A stretch of DNA of 64,000 nucleotides from Arthrobacter frigidicola (GCA_003602285.1 QZVU01000002.1:186001-250000); one strand, 5' to 3'. Counted from the stretch's first letter, positions 9,649-19,379 are shown. Notes: generated from the sequence alone by a model not told the origin. Numbers and translations are program-made.

Positions 9649-9673
9649 TACATCGTTATAGGTAAACGATGTA
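9649..9673. promoter_or_regulatory. operator of the arabinose importer operon
   Basis: TACATCGTT and AACGATGTA are perfect 9-bp arms around a 7-bp spacer. The left half (9649-9660) read on the minus strand is TATAACGATGTA, 11 of 12 identical to the site before the neighbouring LacI gene; the right half is GTAAACGATGTA. The element stands about 190 bases upstream of the binding-protein start, leaving a long leader. It is best explained as a LacI-type double operator. Confidence 0.65.
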
Positions 9674-9745
9674 GAAGAAGCATGCCTAGTGCCGGTGGGA
9701 GCTGTCAAGGGGAGCGCGGTAATTCATTTTCCGGGGTCCGGGAGA

Positions 9746-10756
9746 TCAGGACGCGGTGGATTCCCGCTCCACCACGCGGAACTGCGCCTGGATCTCCCGG
9801 GGAGCCAGTCCGCTGCGCCGATCGGCGATCCGCTCGGCGAGGACGGCCACCGCGGTCTCGGCGATCTCCGTCCGGCCCGGGTCGATGGTTGAGAGGGTGG
9901 GAAGCGAGTACTGGGCCTCGTCAAGGTCGTCGAAGCCGATGACCGCAACGTCCCGGGGGATGCGCCGCCCGCTCTCCTGGAGCACCCGCATCGCACCGAG
10001 TGCCAGGGTGTCATTGAGCCCGAAGACCGCGTCGAAGTCCACTCCGGTTGCGAGCAGCTCGCGCATGGCCGTGGCCCCATTGGCCCGGTGCCAGAGCGTT
10101 GTGTGCGCGATAAGGGCCGGGTTATACGGAACTCCCGCAGCCTCGAGCGCATCGCGGTAGCCCTGCAGCCGCAGTCCGGCGGATCCGATCACCTCACCCT
10201 CGTGGGCGCCGACGACGGCGATCCGGCGCCTGCCCTTCGAGAGTAGATGGTCGGTGGCCGCGCGGGCCGCCTCAACATTGCGCATTGTGACGTGGTCGGT
10301 CGGTCCGCCGAAGATGCGTTCTCCCAACAGCACCAGCGGAAACCCGACCGAAAGGTTCTCCGCGTCCTCGTTCGCCATGCCCAGCGGGCTGAACAGGAGC
10401 CCGTCGGTCAGCTGCAGGCGCGGGCTGGCGAGCAGTTCCAGTTCACGGTCCCGGTCCCCTCCCGTCTGCTCGATCAGGACCTTGAGCCCGCGGGCCTCGG
10501 CCGCCTGGATGACGGCGTCGGCGAGCTCGGCGAAGTAGGAGAGGGAAAGCTCAGGCACCGCCAGGCCCAGGACGCCCGTCTTCCCCGAGCGCAGGCTGCG
10601 CGCCGACTGATTGGGGCTGTAGTGGAGCAATTCGACGGCATCGAGAACCCGCCGCTTCGTGTCCGGGCGGATGTGGGGGTAGTCGTTCATGACGTTCGAG
10701 ACCGTCTTGATCGAGACGCCCGCAGCCTGCGCGACGTCGCGGATAGTTGCCGCCAT
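9746..10756 (-). CDS. LacI-family regulator of the arabinose importer
   Basis: This 336-residue regulator starts MAATIRDVAQAAGVSIKTVS, a canonical LacI helix-turn-helix at the extreme N-terminus. The ATG at 10756 is preceded by GAAGGAG; longer in-frame readings lack support. The C-terminal sugar-binding domain shows the usual GFDDLDEAQYSLPTL segment. The gene lies between the importer operon (same strand, downstream) and the divergent alditol oxidase. The same 12-bp motif occurs before its own start and before the importer, so autoregulation and importer control are likely. The effector is unknown. Confidence 0.9.
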   Translation of the reverse strand: MAATIRDVAQAAGVSIKTVSNVMNDYPHIRPDTKRRVLDAVELLHYSPNQSARSLRSGKTGVLGLAVPELSLSYFAELADAVIQAAEARGLKVLIEQTGGDRDRELELLASPRLQLTDGLLFSPLGMANEDAENLSVGFPLVLLGERIFGGPTDHVTMRNVEAARAATDHLLSKGRRRIAVVGAHEGEVIGSAGLRLQGYRDALEAAGVPYNPALIAHTTLWHRANGATAMRELLATGVDFDAVFGLNDTLALGAMRVLQESGRRIPRDVAVIGFDDLDEAQYSLPTLSTIDPGRTEIAETAVAVLAERIADRRSGLAPREIQAQFRVVERESTAS

Positions 10757-10810
10757 GGGGACTCCTTCGTGCCGGCCGGCCCGGAGCCGGCGGTTGGATA
10801 GTCCGCAGTC

Positions 10811-10822
10811 TATAACGTTGTA
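10811..10822. promoter_or_regulatory. LacI-type operator between lacI and alditol oxidase
   Basis: TATAACGTTGTA is a near-palindrome centred on CG, the usual LacI-family operator design. It matches the minus-strand reading of 9649-9660 at 11 of 12 positions. It lies 55 bases upstream of the LacI start and about 110 bases upstream of the divergent oxidase, so it may control both genes. Confidence 0.6.
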
Positions 10823-10931
10823 GGAAGAACGAAATGTCCCTAGAGTGGTCCGGACCCGCCACCGCACGGAGCCGTACTTCGGAGCGGGACATCCGCGGCG
10901 GCGCCGCAGAGACGACCTGAGGACTGAGCAT

Positions 10932-12257
10932 ATGGACATCGCACCCCTGGGAACCGGGCAGCCGACCAGTGAGTACACGACAGGTGAGTACAACTGGGCC
11001 GGCAACCTGGGCTACCGGCAGGAACGCCTTGAACGCCCCACCGAGGTGCGCGCCCTCCAGGAGATCGTCGCCGCGGCGTCCTCGGTGCGTGCGCTCGGCA
11101 GCCGCCACTCCTTCAGCGACATCGCGGACACCACCGGCACGCTGGTATCCCTTGAGAACCTGCCCTCCACCATCAGCGTCGACGGCGCAGGACGAACCGT
11201 GAGCGTCGGCGCGGCGACCCGCTACGGGGAACTCGCCGCTGAGCTCCAGCGGCAGGGTTTCGCAATCGCCAACCTCGCCTCCCTGCCCCACATCTCCGTC
11301 GCCGGAGCGGTCGCCACGGCCACCCACGGCTCGGGGAACGGCAACGGAAACCTCGCCACCGCCGTGGCGGCCATCGAGTTCGTCACGGCCTCCGGTGCCC
11401 TGCGCACCGTGCTGCGGGGCGAGGACCCCGATTTCGAGGGCATGGTGGTGAACCTTGGGGCGCTCGGGATCATGACCCGGCTCACCCTCGACATCGAGCC
11501 GTCCTTTACGGTGCGCCAGGACGCCTACACCGGCCTGCCGTGGGACCGGGTCCTCGGAAACTTCGAGGAGATCACCGGTGCCGCCTACAGCGTCAGCCTG
11601 TTCACCGACTGGGCCGGCGACACCGTCAGCCAGGCCTGGCTGAAGTCGCAGACCTCGGCGGACGACGACGGCCCGGCCGCATCGGACTTCTTCGGCGGAA
11701 CGAGGGCCGAGGAGCCGCTGCACCCGGTCCCCGGCATGTCACCGGTGAACTGCACGCAGCAGCTCGGCGTGCCCGGGCCCTGGTCGGATCGCCTCGCCCA
11801 CTTCCGGCTCGCCTTCACCCCCAGCAGTGGAGCGGAGCTGCAGTCCGAATACCTGGTCGGCTCCGAGCACGCCCTGGCGGCGATCGACGCGGTCCGCTCC
11901 CTCGCGCCGAAGCTCGCACCGCTGCTCCAGATCTCGGAGATCCGCACGATGGCGGCCGACCGCCTGTGGCTGAGCAGCAACTACGGCCGTTCGGGGATCG
12001 GCCTGCACTTCACCTGGAAGCCCCTGCAGGCCGAGGTCGAGGCGTTCCTTCCCGAGCTCGAGTCCAGCCTTGCCCCCTTCGCGGCCCGGCCGCACTGGGG
12101 CAAGCTGTTCACCAGGCAGGCCGGCCCGCTCGAGCGCCTGTACCCGCGCCTCGGGGATTTCCGGGCGCTGGCCGACGCCTGGGATCCCAAGGGCAAGTTC
12201 CGCAACGGCTTCCTTGAGCGGACGGTGTTCGCGCCGGCCGCCTCCCCGGCGTCCTGA
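10932..12257 (+). CDS. FAD-linked alditol oxidase, AldO/xylitol oxidase type
   Basis: This 441-residue protein belongs to the VAO/PCMH flavoprotein family. ALGSRHSFSDI contains the histidine (residue 59) that covalently carries FAD in AldO-type enzymes, and ATHGSGNGNGN is the second FAD-binding motif. Family members oxidise xylitol, sorbitol or other alditols to aldoses with release of hydrogen peroxide; sugar-lactone oxidases are close relatives. The divergent position next to an arabinose-locus regulator with a shared operator suggests a pentitol such as arabinitol as substrate; this is inference. The ATG at 10932 is preceded by GAGG. Confidence 0.85.
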   Translation: MDIAPLGTGQPTSEYTTGEYNWAGNLGYRQERLERPTEVRALQEIVAAASSVRALGSRHSFSDIADTTGTLVSLENLPSTISVDGAGRTVSVGAATRYGELAAELQRQGFAIANLASLPHISVAGAVATATHGSGNGNGNLATAVAAIEFVTASGALRTVLRGEDPDFEGMVVNLGALGIMTRLTLDIEPSFTVRQDAYTGLPWDRVLGNFEEITGAAYSVSLFTDWAGDTVSQAWLKSQTSADDDGPAASDFFGGTRAEEPLHPVPGMSPVNCTQQLGVPGPWSDRLAHFRLAFTPSSGAELQSEYLVGSEHALAAIDAVRSLAPKLAPLLQISEIRTMAADRLWLSSNYGRSGIGLHFTWKPLQAEVEAFLPELESSLAPFAARPHWGKLFTRQAGPLERLYPRLGDFRALADAWDPKGKFRNGFLERTVFAPAASPAS

Positions 12258-12272
12258 GCGGAAGCTGCGATC

Positions 12273-13079
12273 CTAGTGAGCGTCGACGATCGCCTCGTTG
12301 GGCCCGAAGCGGCGGTTGCGCAGCACAGGGAGGAACTCGCGGACGTCGTCGACCCGGTGCCGGGTGACCTCCGTCGTCACGACGGCCTCGGACTCGTGTT
12401 CGAGGAAGGCATGCGCGACGCCCATCGGGTCGAGGATGGCCGAGTGGCCGATGGTGTGATCGCTCGAGGTGCCGGCGGCGGCGATCCAGACGGTGTTCTC
12501 AATGGCGCGGGCCTTGAGGAGGGTCTCCCAGTGCTCGATCTTGTGCTCGCCCTGGAACCAGGCCGCGGGCACGCAGATCAGGTCGGCGCCGGCGTCGGCG
12601 AGCGCGCGGGCCTGCTCCGGGAAGCGGACGTCGTAGCAGGTCATCAGCCCCACGGACATCTCCCCGAGCGGCACGACGGTGAGGCCGCCGTCGCCGGGTT
12701 TGATCCGCTTGGACTCCTGGTAGCTGAACGCGTCGTAGAGGTGAAGCTTCCGGTAGGTGTCGGTGATCCGGCCGTTCCGGTCGATCAGCACGAGCGTGTT
12801 GTAGGGGCGTTCCTCCCCGCTTGACTCGTAGCCGCCCGCAACGATCGCCAGGTCGAGCTCCGCGGCCAGGAAGGAGAGCTGCTGCACGAAGGTGCTCCAG
12901 CTGCCCTCGACGGCAGCCTGCAGCGGGCCGGTGACTTTGCCGATGGTGAACATCGACTCTTCCGGGAACACGATGAGCTCGGCGCCGTCGGACTTTGCCT
13001 TCCGGGCCAGCTTCCGCATCACCTTGAGGTTCGCCTGCACGTCCCCGCCCGGCCGGAACTGTCCTACGCTGACTTTCAT
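12273..13079 (-). CDS. carbon-nitrogen hydrolase, nitrilase superfamily
   Basis: This 268-residue cytoplasmic hydrolase has the complete catalytic set: Glu40 in VFPEESMF, Lys111 in YRKLHLYDAF and Cys148 in MTCYDVRFPE. The length and motif spacing fit the Nit-like branch that includes deaminated-glutathione amidase, an enzyme repairing a side product of transaminases. Other amidase activities cannot be excluded. It is convergent with the alditol oxidase, with only 15 bases between the stops, and stands alone on its strand. Confidence 0.85.
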   Translation of the reverse strand: MKVSVGQFRPGGDVQANLKVMRKLARKAKSDGAELIVFPEESMFTIGKVTGPLQAAVEGSWSTFVQQLSFLAAELDLAIVAGGYESSGEERPYNTLVLIDRNGRITDTYRKLHLYDAFSYQESKRIKPGDGGLTVVPLGEMSVGLMTCYDVRFPEQARALADAGADLICVPAAWFQGEHKIEHWETLLKARAIENTVWIAAAGTSSDHTIGHSAILDPMGVAHAFLEHESEAVVTTEVTRHRVDDVREFLPVLRNRRFGPNEAIVDAH

Positions 13080-13159
13080 ATTCCCCGCCTCCGCGTCGCT
13101 GTCCCCTGCGCACCAGCCTACAGACTGCGCGGCGGGTTGCTAAAGGCTAGCGTTGGGCC

Positions 13160-13654
13160 ATGAGTATTCGACGCGCAGCCCCCGGTCCCGGCCAGGAATC
13201 CGTCTGGGACTATCCGAGGCCACCACGGGTGGAAGCGAGCACCGAGGAGATCGTCGTGCGGTTCGGCGGCGAGGAGATCCTGCGGACCTCCTCGGCCCTG
13301 CGGGTGCTCGAGACGAGCCATCCGCCGGTGTACTACCTGCCGGCCGCGGACTTCGCGCCCGGGGCGCTTGAGGCAGCGGAGGGCAGTTCCTTCTGCGAGT
13401 TCAAGGGCACCGCGGGCTACTTCGACGTCGTCGGCGGCGGGAGGCGCGCGGCACGGGCGGCCTGGACCTATCCCTCCCCCTCGGCCGGCTATGAGGAACT
13501 GGCCGGCCGCGTCGCCGTGTACCCGGGGGCGATGGACCTCTGCACCGTGGACGGTGAACAGGTCACCGCGCAGTCCGGCGACTTCTACGGCGGCTGGGTC
13601 ACCGCGCGGATCGTCGGGCCGTTCAAGGGCGGGCCGGGAACCCGGGGCTGGTAG
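13160..13654 (+). CDS. DUF427 domain protein
   Basis: This 164-residue protein is a full-length DUF427 member. The conserved segments SVWDYPRPPR, YYLPAAD, FCEFKG, AWTYPSP and FYGGWVTARIVGPFKGG appear in order. Members of this family are small, cytoplasmic and of unknown function. The gene ends in a 16-bp tandem repeat that runs through its stop codon. It diverges from the CN hydrolase and converges with purA; context gives no functional clue. Confidence 0.88.
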   Translation: MSIRRAAPGPGQESVWDYPRPPRVEASTEEIVVRFGGEEILRTSSALRVLETSHPPVYYLPAADFAPGALEAAEGSSFCEFKGTAGYFDVVGGGRRAARAAWTYPSPSAGYEELAGRVAVYPGAMDLCTVDGEQVTAQSGDFYGGWVTARIVGPFKGGPGTRGW

Positions 13655-13704
13655 CACCCCGGGACTGGTGACACCCGGGGCCGGTGACCCCCGGGCCGGG
13701 GGCC
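13641..13704. repeat. 16-bp tandem repeat over the 3' end of the DUF427 gene
   Basis: Four degenerate 16-bp units begin at 13641, 13657, 13673 and 13689, for example CCCCGGGACTGGTGAC. The first unit contains the last codons and the TAG of the DUF427 gene. The array lies between two convergent genes and its CCCGGG cores can also fold. Confidence 0.75.
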
Positions 13705-13715
13705 CGGGCGCCGTG

Positions 13716-15005
13716 TCAGCCGGTGATGAGGTCGTTCACCACGATGGTCTGGTCGCGGTCCGGGCCGACGCCGATGGCCGAGAACCGGGTCCCCGACATC
13801 TTCTCGAGCGCCCGCACGTAGACCTGTGCGTTGTCCGGCAGGTCCTCGATGCTGCGCGCACCGGTGATGTCCTCGGTCCATCCCTCGAAGTATTCGAAGA
13901 TCGGCTTCGCGTGGTGGAACTCGGTCTGGGTCATGGGCATCTCGTCGTGGCGTACGCCGTCGACGTCGTAGGCGACGCAGACGGGGATGCGCTCGATGCC
14001 CGTGAGCACGTCAAGTTTCGTCACAAAGTAATCGGTGAAGCCGTTGACGCGGGCCGCGTGGCGCGCCAGCACGGCGTCGTACCAGCCGGTGCGGCGCGGA
14101 CGGCCGGTGTTCACGCCGAACTCCCCGCCGGTCTTCTGCAGGTAGAGGCCCATGTCGTCGAAGAGCTCGGTGGGGAACGGACCGGCGCCCACGCGCGTGG
14201 TGTAGGCCTTGATGATGCCCACGGCGCGGGTGATGCGGGTCGGGCCGATGCCCGAGCCGACCGAGGCGCCGCCCGCCGTCGGGTTGGACGAGGTGACGAA
14301 CGGGTAGGTGCCGTGGTCGACGTCGAGGAAGGTGGCCTGGCCGCCCTCCATGAGCACGACCTTGCCCTCGTCGAGCGCCTCGTTGAGGACAAAGGTCGAA
14401 TCGATGACCAGGGGCCGCAGGCGCTCGGCGTAGGACAGGAAGTACGACACAATCTCGTCAACCTCCACGCTGCGGCGGTTGTAGACCTTCACGAGCAGTT
14501 CGTTCTTCTGCTTCAGGGAGCCTTCGACCTTCTGGCGCAGGATCGACTCGTCGAAGACGTCCTGGACGCGCAGGCCGAGCCGGGCCACCTTGTCCATGTA
14601 GGCGGGGCCGATGCCGCGGCCGGTCGTGCCGATGGCGCGTTTGCCCAGGAAACGCTCGGTCACCTTGTCGAGCACCTGGTGGTACGGCGCGACGAGGTGC
14701 GCGTTGGCCGAAATCCTCAGCTTGGAGGTGTCTGCACCCCGGGCCTCAAGGCCGTCGATCTCGTCGAACAACGCCTCAAGGTTGATCACGCAGCCGTTGC
14801 CGATGATGGGGATGGCGTTCGGGCTGAGAATACCGGCGGGAAGGAGCTTCAGCTCGTACTTCTCGCCTCCGACGACCACGGTGTGCCCGGCGTTGTTGCC
14901 TCCGTTGGGCTTGACCACGTAGTCGACACGGCTGCCGAGCAGGTCGGTGGCCTTGCCTTTTCCTTCATCGCCCCACTGGGCTCCGACAATCACAATCGCA
15001 GGCAT
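13716..15005 (-). CDS. purA: adenylosuccinate synthase
   Basis: This 429-residue enzyme joins IMP and aspartate with GTP hydrolysis, the first committed step to AMP. The N-terminal [18 protein letters not shown] nucleotide loop, NGGNNAGHT and [11 protein letters not shown] motifs are intact and the length is standard. I chose the ATG at 15005, which has GGGAGG six bases upstream, over an ATG five codons earlier. It is a single cytoplasmic housekeeping gene here, convergent with the DUF427 gene. Confidence 0.97.
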   Translation of the reverse strand: MPAIVIVGAQWGDEGKGKATDLLGSRVDYVVKPNGGNNAGHTVVVGGEKYELKLLPAGILSPNAIPIIGNGCVINLEALFDEIDGLEARGADTSKLRISANAHLVAPYHQVLDKVTERFLGKRAIGTTGRGIGPAYMDKVARLGLRVQDVFDESILRQKVEGSLKQKNELLVKVYNRRSVEVDEIVSYFLSYAERLRPLVIDSTFVLNEALDEGKVVLMEGGQATFLDVDHGTYPFVTSSNPTAGGASVGSGIGPTRITRAVGIIKAYTTRVGAGPFPTELFDDMGLYLQKTGGEFGVNTGRPRRTGWYDAVLARHAARVNGFTDYFVTKLDVLTGIERIPVCVAYDVDGVRHDEMPMTQTEFHHAKPIFEYFEGWTEDITGARSIEDLPDNAQVYVRALEKMSGTRFSAIGVGPDRDQTIVVNDLITG

Positions 15006-15163
15006 GGGATCCTCCCCCATTGTGGCGGCGCGGTGCGCGTTCAGGGTGCAGCCGCTGCCGTCATGAGAATGCCCCCGGACATGCGCCCGTTCCCGGCCGC
15101 ATCAGGGGCTCTTACGTCCCAAGTTTAGCCGAGCGCGCGGTAACGGCGCTGCACAATGGTGCA

Positions 15164-15763
15164 ATGGACCGATTTACAGGACATATCGCCGGCATCGGCA
15201 CCGCCTCGGGCACCCGGCTGGTGGTGGGGCGGTGGAACGAGTCGCCCTTCGGCGCCTTCACCGACGTCATGATGGAGGACGACGACGGCGTCCGGACCCT
15301 GCTGGCCCCCTCGGAGGACATCGCCGCCTACGTCGGGTCGACCTACTCCTTCGACGAGGTCCGGGTGGTCCCGGTCTTCTCAACGCTGTCCGCCTCACAC
15401 CTCACGGTCAAAGCCGGCGGCCTGCATCTCAGCGCCACATTGGGAGCACCCACCCCGCTTGGACGGCTCCTTGGACTGGTCCCCCGTGCCCTCGCCACGA
15501 GTCCGCGGTGGCTCGCACTGATTTCACCGGCGGCGGCACTTCTCCTGCCGGGGGTCCGCACCGCAGGCTCGGCTGGCAACGGCCGCCGCGAGTACTACGG
15601 AGTCACCTCCGCCCGGGGCATCACGGCCGTATCGGCCGAACTCCACGGGGCGGGCCTGGGGCCGCTCGCACCGCTGAAACCTGCGGTCCGGTTCGGCTTC
15701 AGCTCCGCCCCTGCGGCGCCCCAGATCGTCAGCGTGGTGACGACCATTTCGCACCCGCGCTGA
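15164..15763 (+). CDS. conserved hypothetical protein
   Basis: This 199-residue protein is not one I can assign. It has no clear signal peptide. One hydrophobic stretch lies near residues 121-135 (LALISPAAALLLPG), but the rest looks soluble. The N-terminal half is acidic with a DVMMEDDDG segment. It is divergent from purA with 158 bases between the starts, and converges on the BldC-like gene. Its stop codon is part of a perfect 28-bp palindrome. Confidence 0.65.
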   Translation: MDRFTGHIAGIGTASGTRLVVGRWNESPFGAFTDVMMEDDDGVRTLLAPSEDIAAYVGSTYSFDEVRVVPVFSTLSASHLTVKAGGLHLSATLGAPTPLGRLLGLVPRALATSPRWLALISPAAALLLPGVRTAGSAGNGRREYYGVTSARGITAVSAELHGAGLGPLAPLKPAVRFGFSSAPAAPQIVSVVTTISHPR

Positions 15764-15788
15764 GCCGGGTGGTCGACCACCCGGCTCA
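15761..15788. terminator. perfect 28-bp palindrome, bidirectional terminator
   Basis: Two 14-bp arms meet at GGTCGACC without a loop spacer and start with the TGA stop of the plus-strand gene. It lies between convergent genes, so it can terminate both transcripts. No T-run follows. Confidence 0.65.
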
Positions 15789-15828
15789 ACCATGCGGGAC
15801 GGACCCGGGCCGCTGCCCCGCGAAAGGG

Positions 15829-16035
15829 TTATCCGACGGAGCGGCGCTCAGGATTCATTGCATCCAGGTACTGCTGCACTGCGTCCTCAGGGACCCGGTA
15901 GGAACGCCCGAAACGAATCCCGTGAATCGCCCCCGACTGCACCAGCCGGTAGACCGTCATCTTGGAGACCCGCATCATCGAGGCCACCTCCGACACGGTA
16001 AAAAGGTGAGTTGGAATTGTCTTGTTGTCCGCCAC
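15829..16035 (-). CDS. BldC/excisionase-like helix-turn-helix protein
   Basis: This 68-residue protein consists almost only of a MerR-type winged helix-turn-helix: LFTVSEVASMMRVSKMTVYR followed by the wing IRFGRSYRVPEDAVQQYL. Such one-domain proteins are widespread in actinobacteria and include BldC-like developmental regulators; phage excisionases share the fold. Nothing around it looks like an integrated element, so a chromosomal regulator is more likely. The start is a GTG. Confidence 0.8.
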   Translation of the reverse strand: MADNKTIPTHLFTVSEVASMMRVSKMTVYRLVQSGAIHGIRFGRSYRVPEDAVQQYLDAMNPERRSVG

Positions 16036-16184
16036 GGCACACCCGCTTCCACAAACCCAGCCGCCACTTTGGCGACTCCCTTAACTGTGTTGGTTCCAGT
16101 GGAGGGCTCACAAGGGATCGCGCTACTCGTTTCCCGGTACAGCAAAGACGAGTAGTTCGGTGGAGCGGGTGCGCGCCGGTGGAA

Positions 16185-16604
16185 TCAGGACCCGAGCTGG
16201 GCGCTTGCCTCGGGGTCGGACTCCCGCAGGAACACCGCAATCCGCTCGGCTTCCTCGATCTCGCCGATCGAGGCCGCGGCCCGCCCCAGGGCGTAGAGGG
16301 ACCTCAGGAAGCCCCGGTTGGGCAGGTGGGAGTAAGGCACCGGTCCGGCGCCGCGCCAGCCGTTGCGGCGCAGCGCGTCAAGGCCCCGGTGGTAGCCGGT
16401 TCGGGCGTAGGCGTAGGACTCGATGGTGCGGCCCTCGGCGTAGGCCTCGTCGGCGAGGACGGCCCACACCAGCGACGACGTCGGGTGCTTCGCCGCCAGG
16501 TCCACCGCCTCGTCGCCCGCCTTCAGCCGGGCCTCGACCTCGGGTTCCTCGGGCAGGTACGTCGGTTCGGGCCCGAGCAGGTTCTTGCGGAATTCGTCTG
16601 ACAT
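16185..16604 (-). CDS. DUF3151 domain protein
   Basis: This 139-residue protein is a typical actinobacterial DUF3151 member, with LLGPEPTYLP at the N-terminus and YARTGYHRGLDALRRNGWRG in the middle. The sequence has the look of helical TPR-like repeats. It starts two bases after the stop of fbaA, so both are probably on one transcript; this pairing is common in the group. The function is unknown. Confidence 0.85.
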   Translation of the reverse strand: MSDEFRKNLLGPEPTYLPEEPEVEARLKAGDEAVDLAAKHPTSSLVWAVLADEAYAEGRTIESYAYARTGYHRGLDALRRNGWRGAGPVPYSHLPNRGFLRSLYALGRAAASIGEIEEAERIAVFLRESDPEASAQLGS

Positions 16605-16606
16605 CT

Positions 16607-17626
<1,020 letters not shown>

Positions 17627-17765
17627 GGTCGACTCCTTGTAGCTGGGTTCGTGGACGCCGGGCGGAAAGCACCCCGTGCGGTCGTTCCCATCCTAGCCAT
17701 CCGCCCGTGCCCCCGCAGGGCTAATCGGCACAGTGCCCTTCGGCCTGCGTTCAGGCCTCCTGCCC

Positions 17766-18455
17766 CTAGATCCGCTGGTCGAACACGTGCCTGCGGATCC
17801 AGCCGTGCATGGCGATGGCCGCGGCTGCCGAAGCGTTGATCGACCGCGTCGAGCCGAACTGGGCGATGGAGAGGGTCGCCTCGGCCGCGGCGTGGACCTC
17901 CGGGGTGAGCCCCGGCCCCTCCTGCCCGAACACCAGGACGCACCGCTCGGGCAGGTCGTAGGTCTCGAGCGGCACCGAATCGGGGAAGTTGTCGATGCCG
18001 ATGACCGCCAGGCCCTCGGCCTCCGCCCAGGCCACGAAGTCCTCGACCGTCGGATGGTGGCGGACGTGCTGGTAGCGGTCGGTCACCATGGCCCCGCGGC
18101 GGTTCCAGCGGCGCCGCCCGATGATGTGCACCTCGGCAGCGAGGAAGGCGTTCGCGGTGCGGACCACCGAGCCGATGTTCAGGTCGTGCTGCCAGTTCTC
18201 GATGGCGACGTGGAACGGGTGCCGGCGGGTGTCGAGGTCGGCGACGATCGCCTCGTGGTTCCAGTACCGGTAGGCGTCAACCACGTTGCGGGCGTCCCCC
18301 GCTTCGAGCAGCTCAGGATCCCACTGCGGCCCCGAGGGCAGCTCGCCCTCCCATGGCCCCACGCCCACCGGTTCGGCAGCGCCCGGGGCCCCTGCCGGCG
18401 GGGTGTCCTGCCCGGACCCCTGCTGGGCGGCGTCGTTTTCGCCTCGATTTTTCAC
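17766..18455 (-). CDS. TrmH/SpoU-family RNA 2'-O-methyltransferase
   Basis: This 229-residue SPOUT methyltransferase has the family motifs NIGSVVRTANAF, LVFGQEGPGLTPEV and IAQFGSTRSINASAA, which form the knotted S-adenosylmethionine site. The first 40 residues are Gly/Pro/Glu-rich and not conserved. The start is a GTG preceded by GAGAG. Family members methylate ribose in tRNA or rRNA; the target nucleotide cannot be read from the sequence. It diverges from the HAD phosphatase gene with 61 bases between. Confidence 0.9.
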   Translation of the reverse strand: MKNRGENDAAQQGSGQDTPPAGAPGAAEPVGVGPWEGELPSGPQWDPELLEAGDARNVVDAYRYWNHEAIVADLDTRRHPFHVAIENWQHDLNIGSVVRTANAFLAAEVHIIGRRRWNRRGAMVTDRYQHVRHHPTVEDFVAWAEAEGLAVIGIDNFPDSVPLETYDLPERCVLVFGQEGPGLTPEVHAAAEATLSIAQFGSTRSINASAAAAIAMHGWIRRHVFDQRI

Positions 18456-18516
18456 CTCTCAAGCCTAAGGTGAAAGACTGACCCGGATTCCCCGACCGGC
18501 CCACCGAAGGAAGCAG

Positions 18517-19296
18517 ATGCGCAACAACGACTACATTGAGTGCTGGCTGACGGATATGGACGGCGTACTGGTTCACGAGAACCATCCGATTCCAGGAGCC
18601 GCGGAGCTGATCGAGCGCTGGGTCGCCACCTCGAAGCGCTTCCTCGTGCTGACGAACAATTCCATCTACACCCCGCGCGACCTCGCGGCACGGCTCGCGG
18701 CGTCGGGCCTTGAGATTCCCGAGGAGAACCTGTGGACCTCGGCGATGGCCACCGCCGAATTCCTCAAGGGCCAGCTGCCGGGCGCCCGCGCCTACGTGAT
18801 CGGTGAGGCCGGCCTCACGACGGCCCTCCACGAGGCCGGCTTCGTGCTCACCGACACCAACCCCGACTACGTGGTGCTCGGGGAGACCCGCACCTATTCG
18901 TTCGAGGCCATCACCATGGCCATCCGGCTGATCCTCGACGGGGCGCGGTTCATCGCGACCAACCCCGACGTCACCGGCCCGTCCAAGGAGGGCGTGCTTC
19001 CCGCCACCGGCGCGATCGCGGCGCTGATCACCGCGGCGACGAACCGGGACCCCTACATCGTGGGAAAGCCCAACCCGATGATGTTCCGTTCGGCCATGAA
19101 CCAGATCGAGGCGCACTCCGAGACCACCGCAATGATCGGCGACCGGATGGACACCGACATCATCGCAGGCATGGAAGCGGGCCTCCACACCGTCCTCGTG
19201 CTCAGCGGGATCACGCAGCGTACTGACATCGATGCCTACCCCTTCCGGCCGGACCAGGTGATCAACTCGGTCGCCGACCTGGTCGACACCTTCTAG
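18517..19296 (+). CDS. HAD-IIA family hydrolase, NagD-like
   Basis: This 259-residue phosphatase has motif I TDMDGVLVHEN, motif II LTNNS, the lysine motif GKPNPMMF and motif III IGDRMDTDI, in the order of the NagD branch with a C2 cap. Such enzymes dephosphorylate small sugar or nucleotide phosphates; the substrate is not evident. A GAAGGAAG ribosome site precedes the ATG. It converges on the Tat-exported hydrolase gene. Confidence 0.9.
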   Translation: MRNNDYIECWLTDMDGVLVHENHPIPGAAELIERWVATSKRFLVLTNNSIYTPRDLAARLAASGLEIPEENLWTSAMATAEFLKGQLPGARAYVIGEAGLTTALHEAGFVLTDTNPDYVVLGETRTYSFEAITMAIRLILDGARFIATNPDVTGPSKEGVLPATGAIAALITAATNRDPYIVGKPNPMMFRSAMNQIEAHSETTAMIGDRMDTDIIAGMEAGLHTVLVLSGITQRTDIDAYPFRPDQVINSVADLVDTF

Positions 19297-19345
19297 GGAG
19301 TCGACACCCTCCGGGCCGGGAGCCGCGGTCAGGCCGGCAGAGGTT

Positions 19346-19379
19346 GCCGCAGGTCAGGTCACGCCGCAGGTCAGGTCAC
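19346..19379. repeat. exact 17-bp tandem duplication at the hydrolase 3' end
   Basis: GCCGCAGGTCAGGTCAC occurs twice in a row without mismatch. The second copy contains the TGA stop (minus strand) of the alpha/beta hydrolase, so the gene end has been duplicated downstream. A degenerate third unit may begin at 19322. The junction is convergent. Confidence 0.8.

Noticed and set aside
13368-15128. A 586-codon open frame over purA on the plus strand
   Set aside because: It is a complement-strand shadow of purA with low-complexity Val/Asp/Gly-rich sequence and no family features.
15829-16035. Phage excisionase marking an integrated element
   Set aside because: No integrase, attachment repeat or other phage gene is present; the protein fits chromosomal BldC-like regulators.
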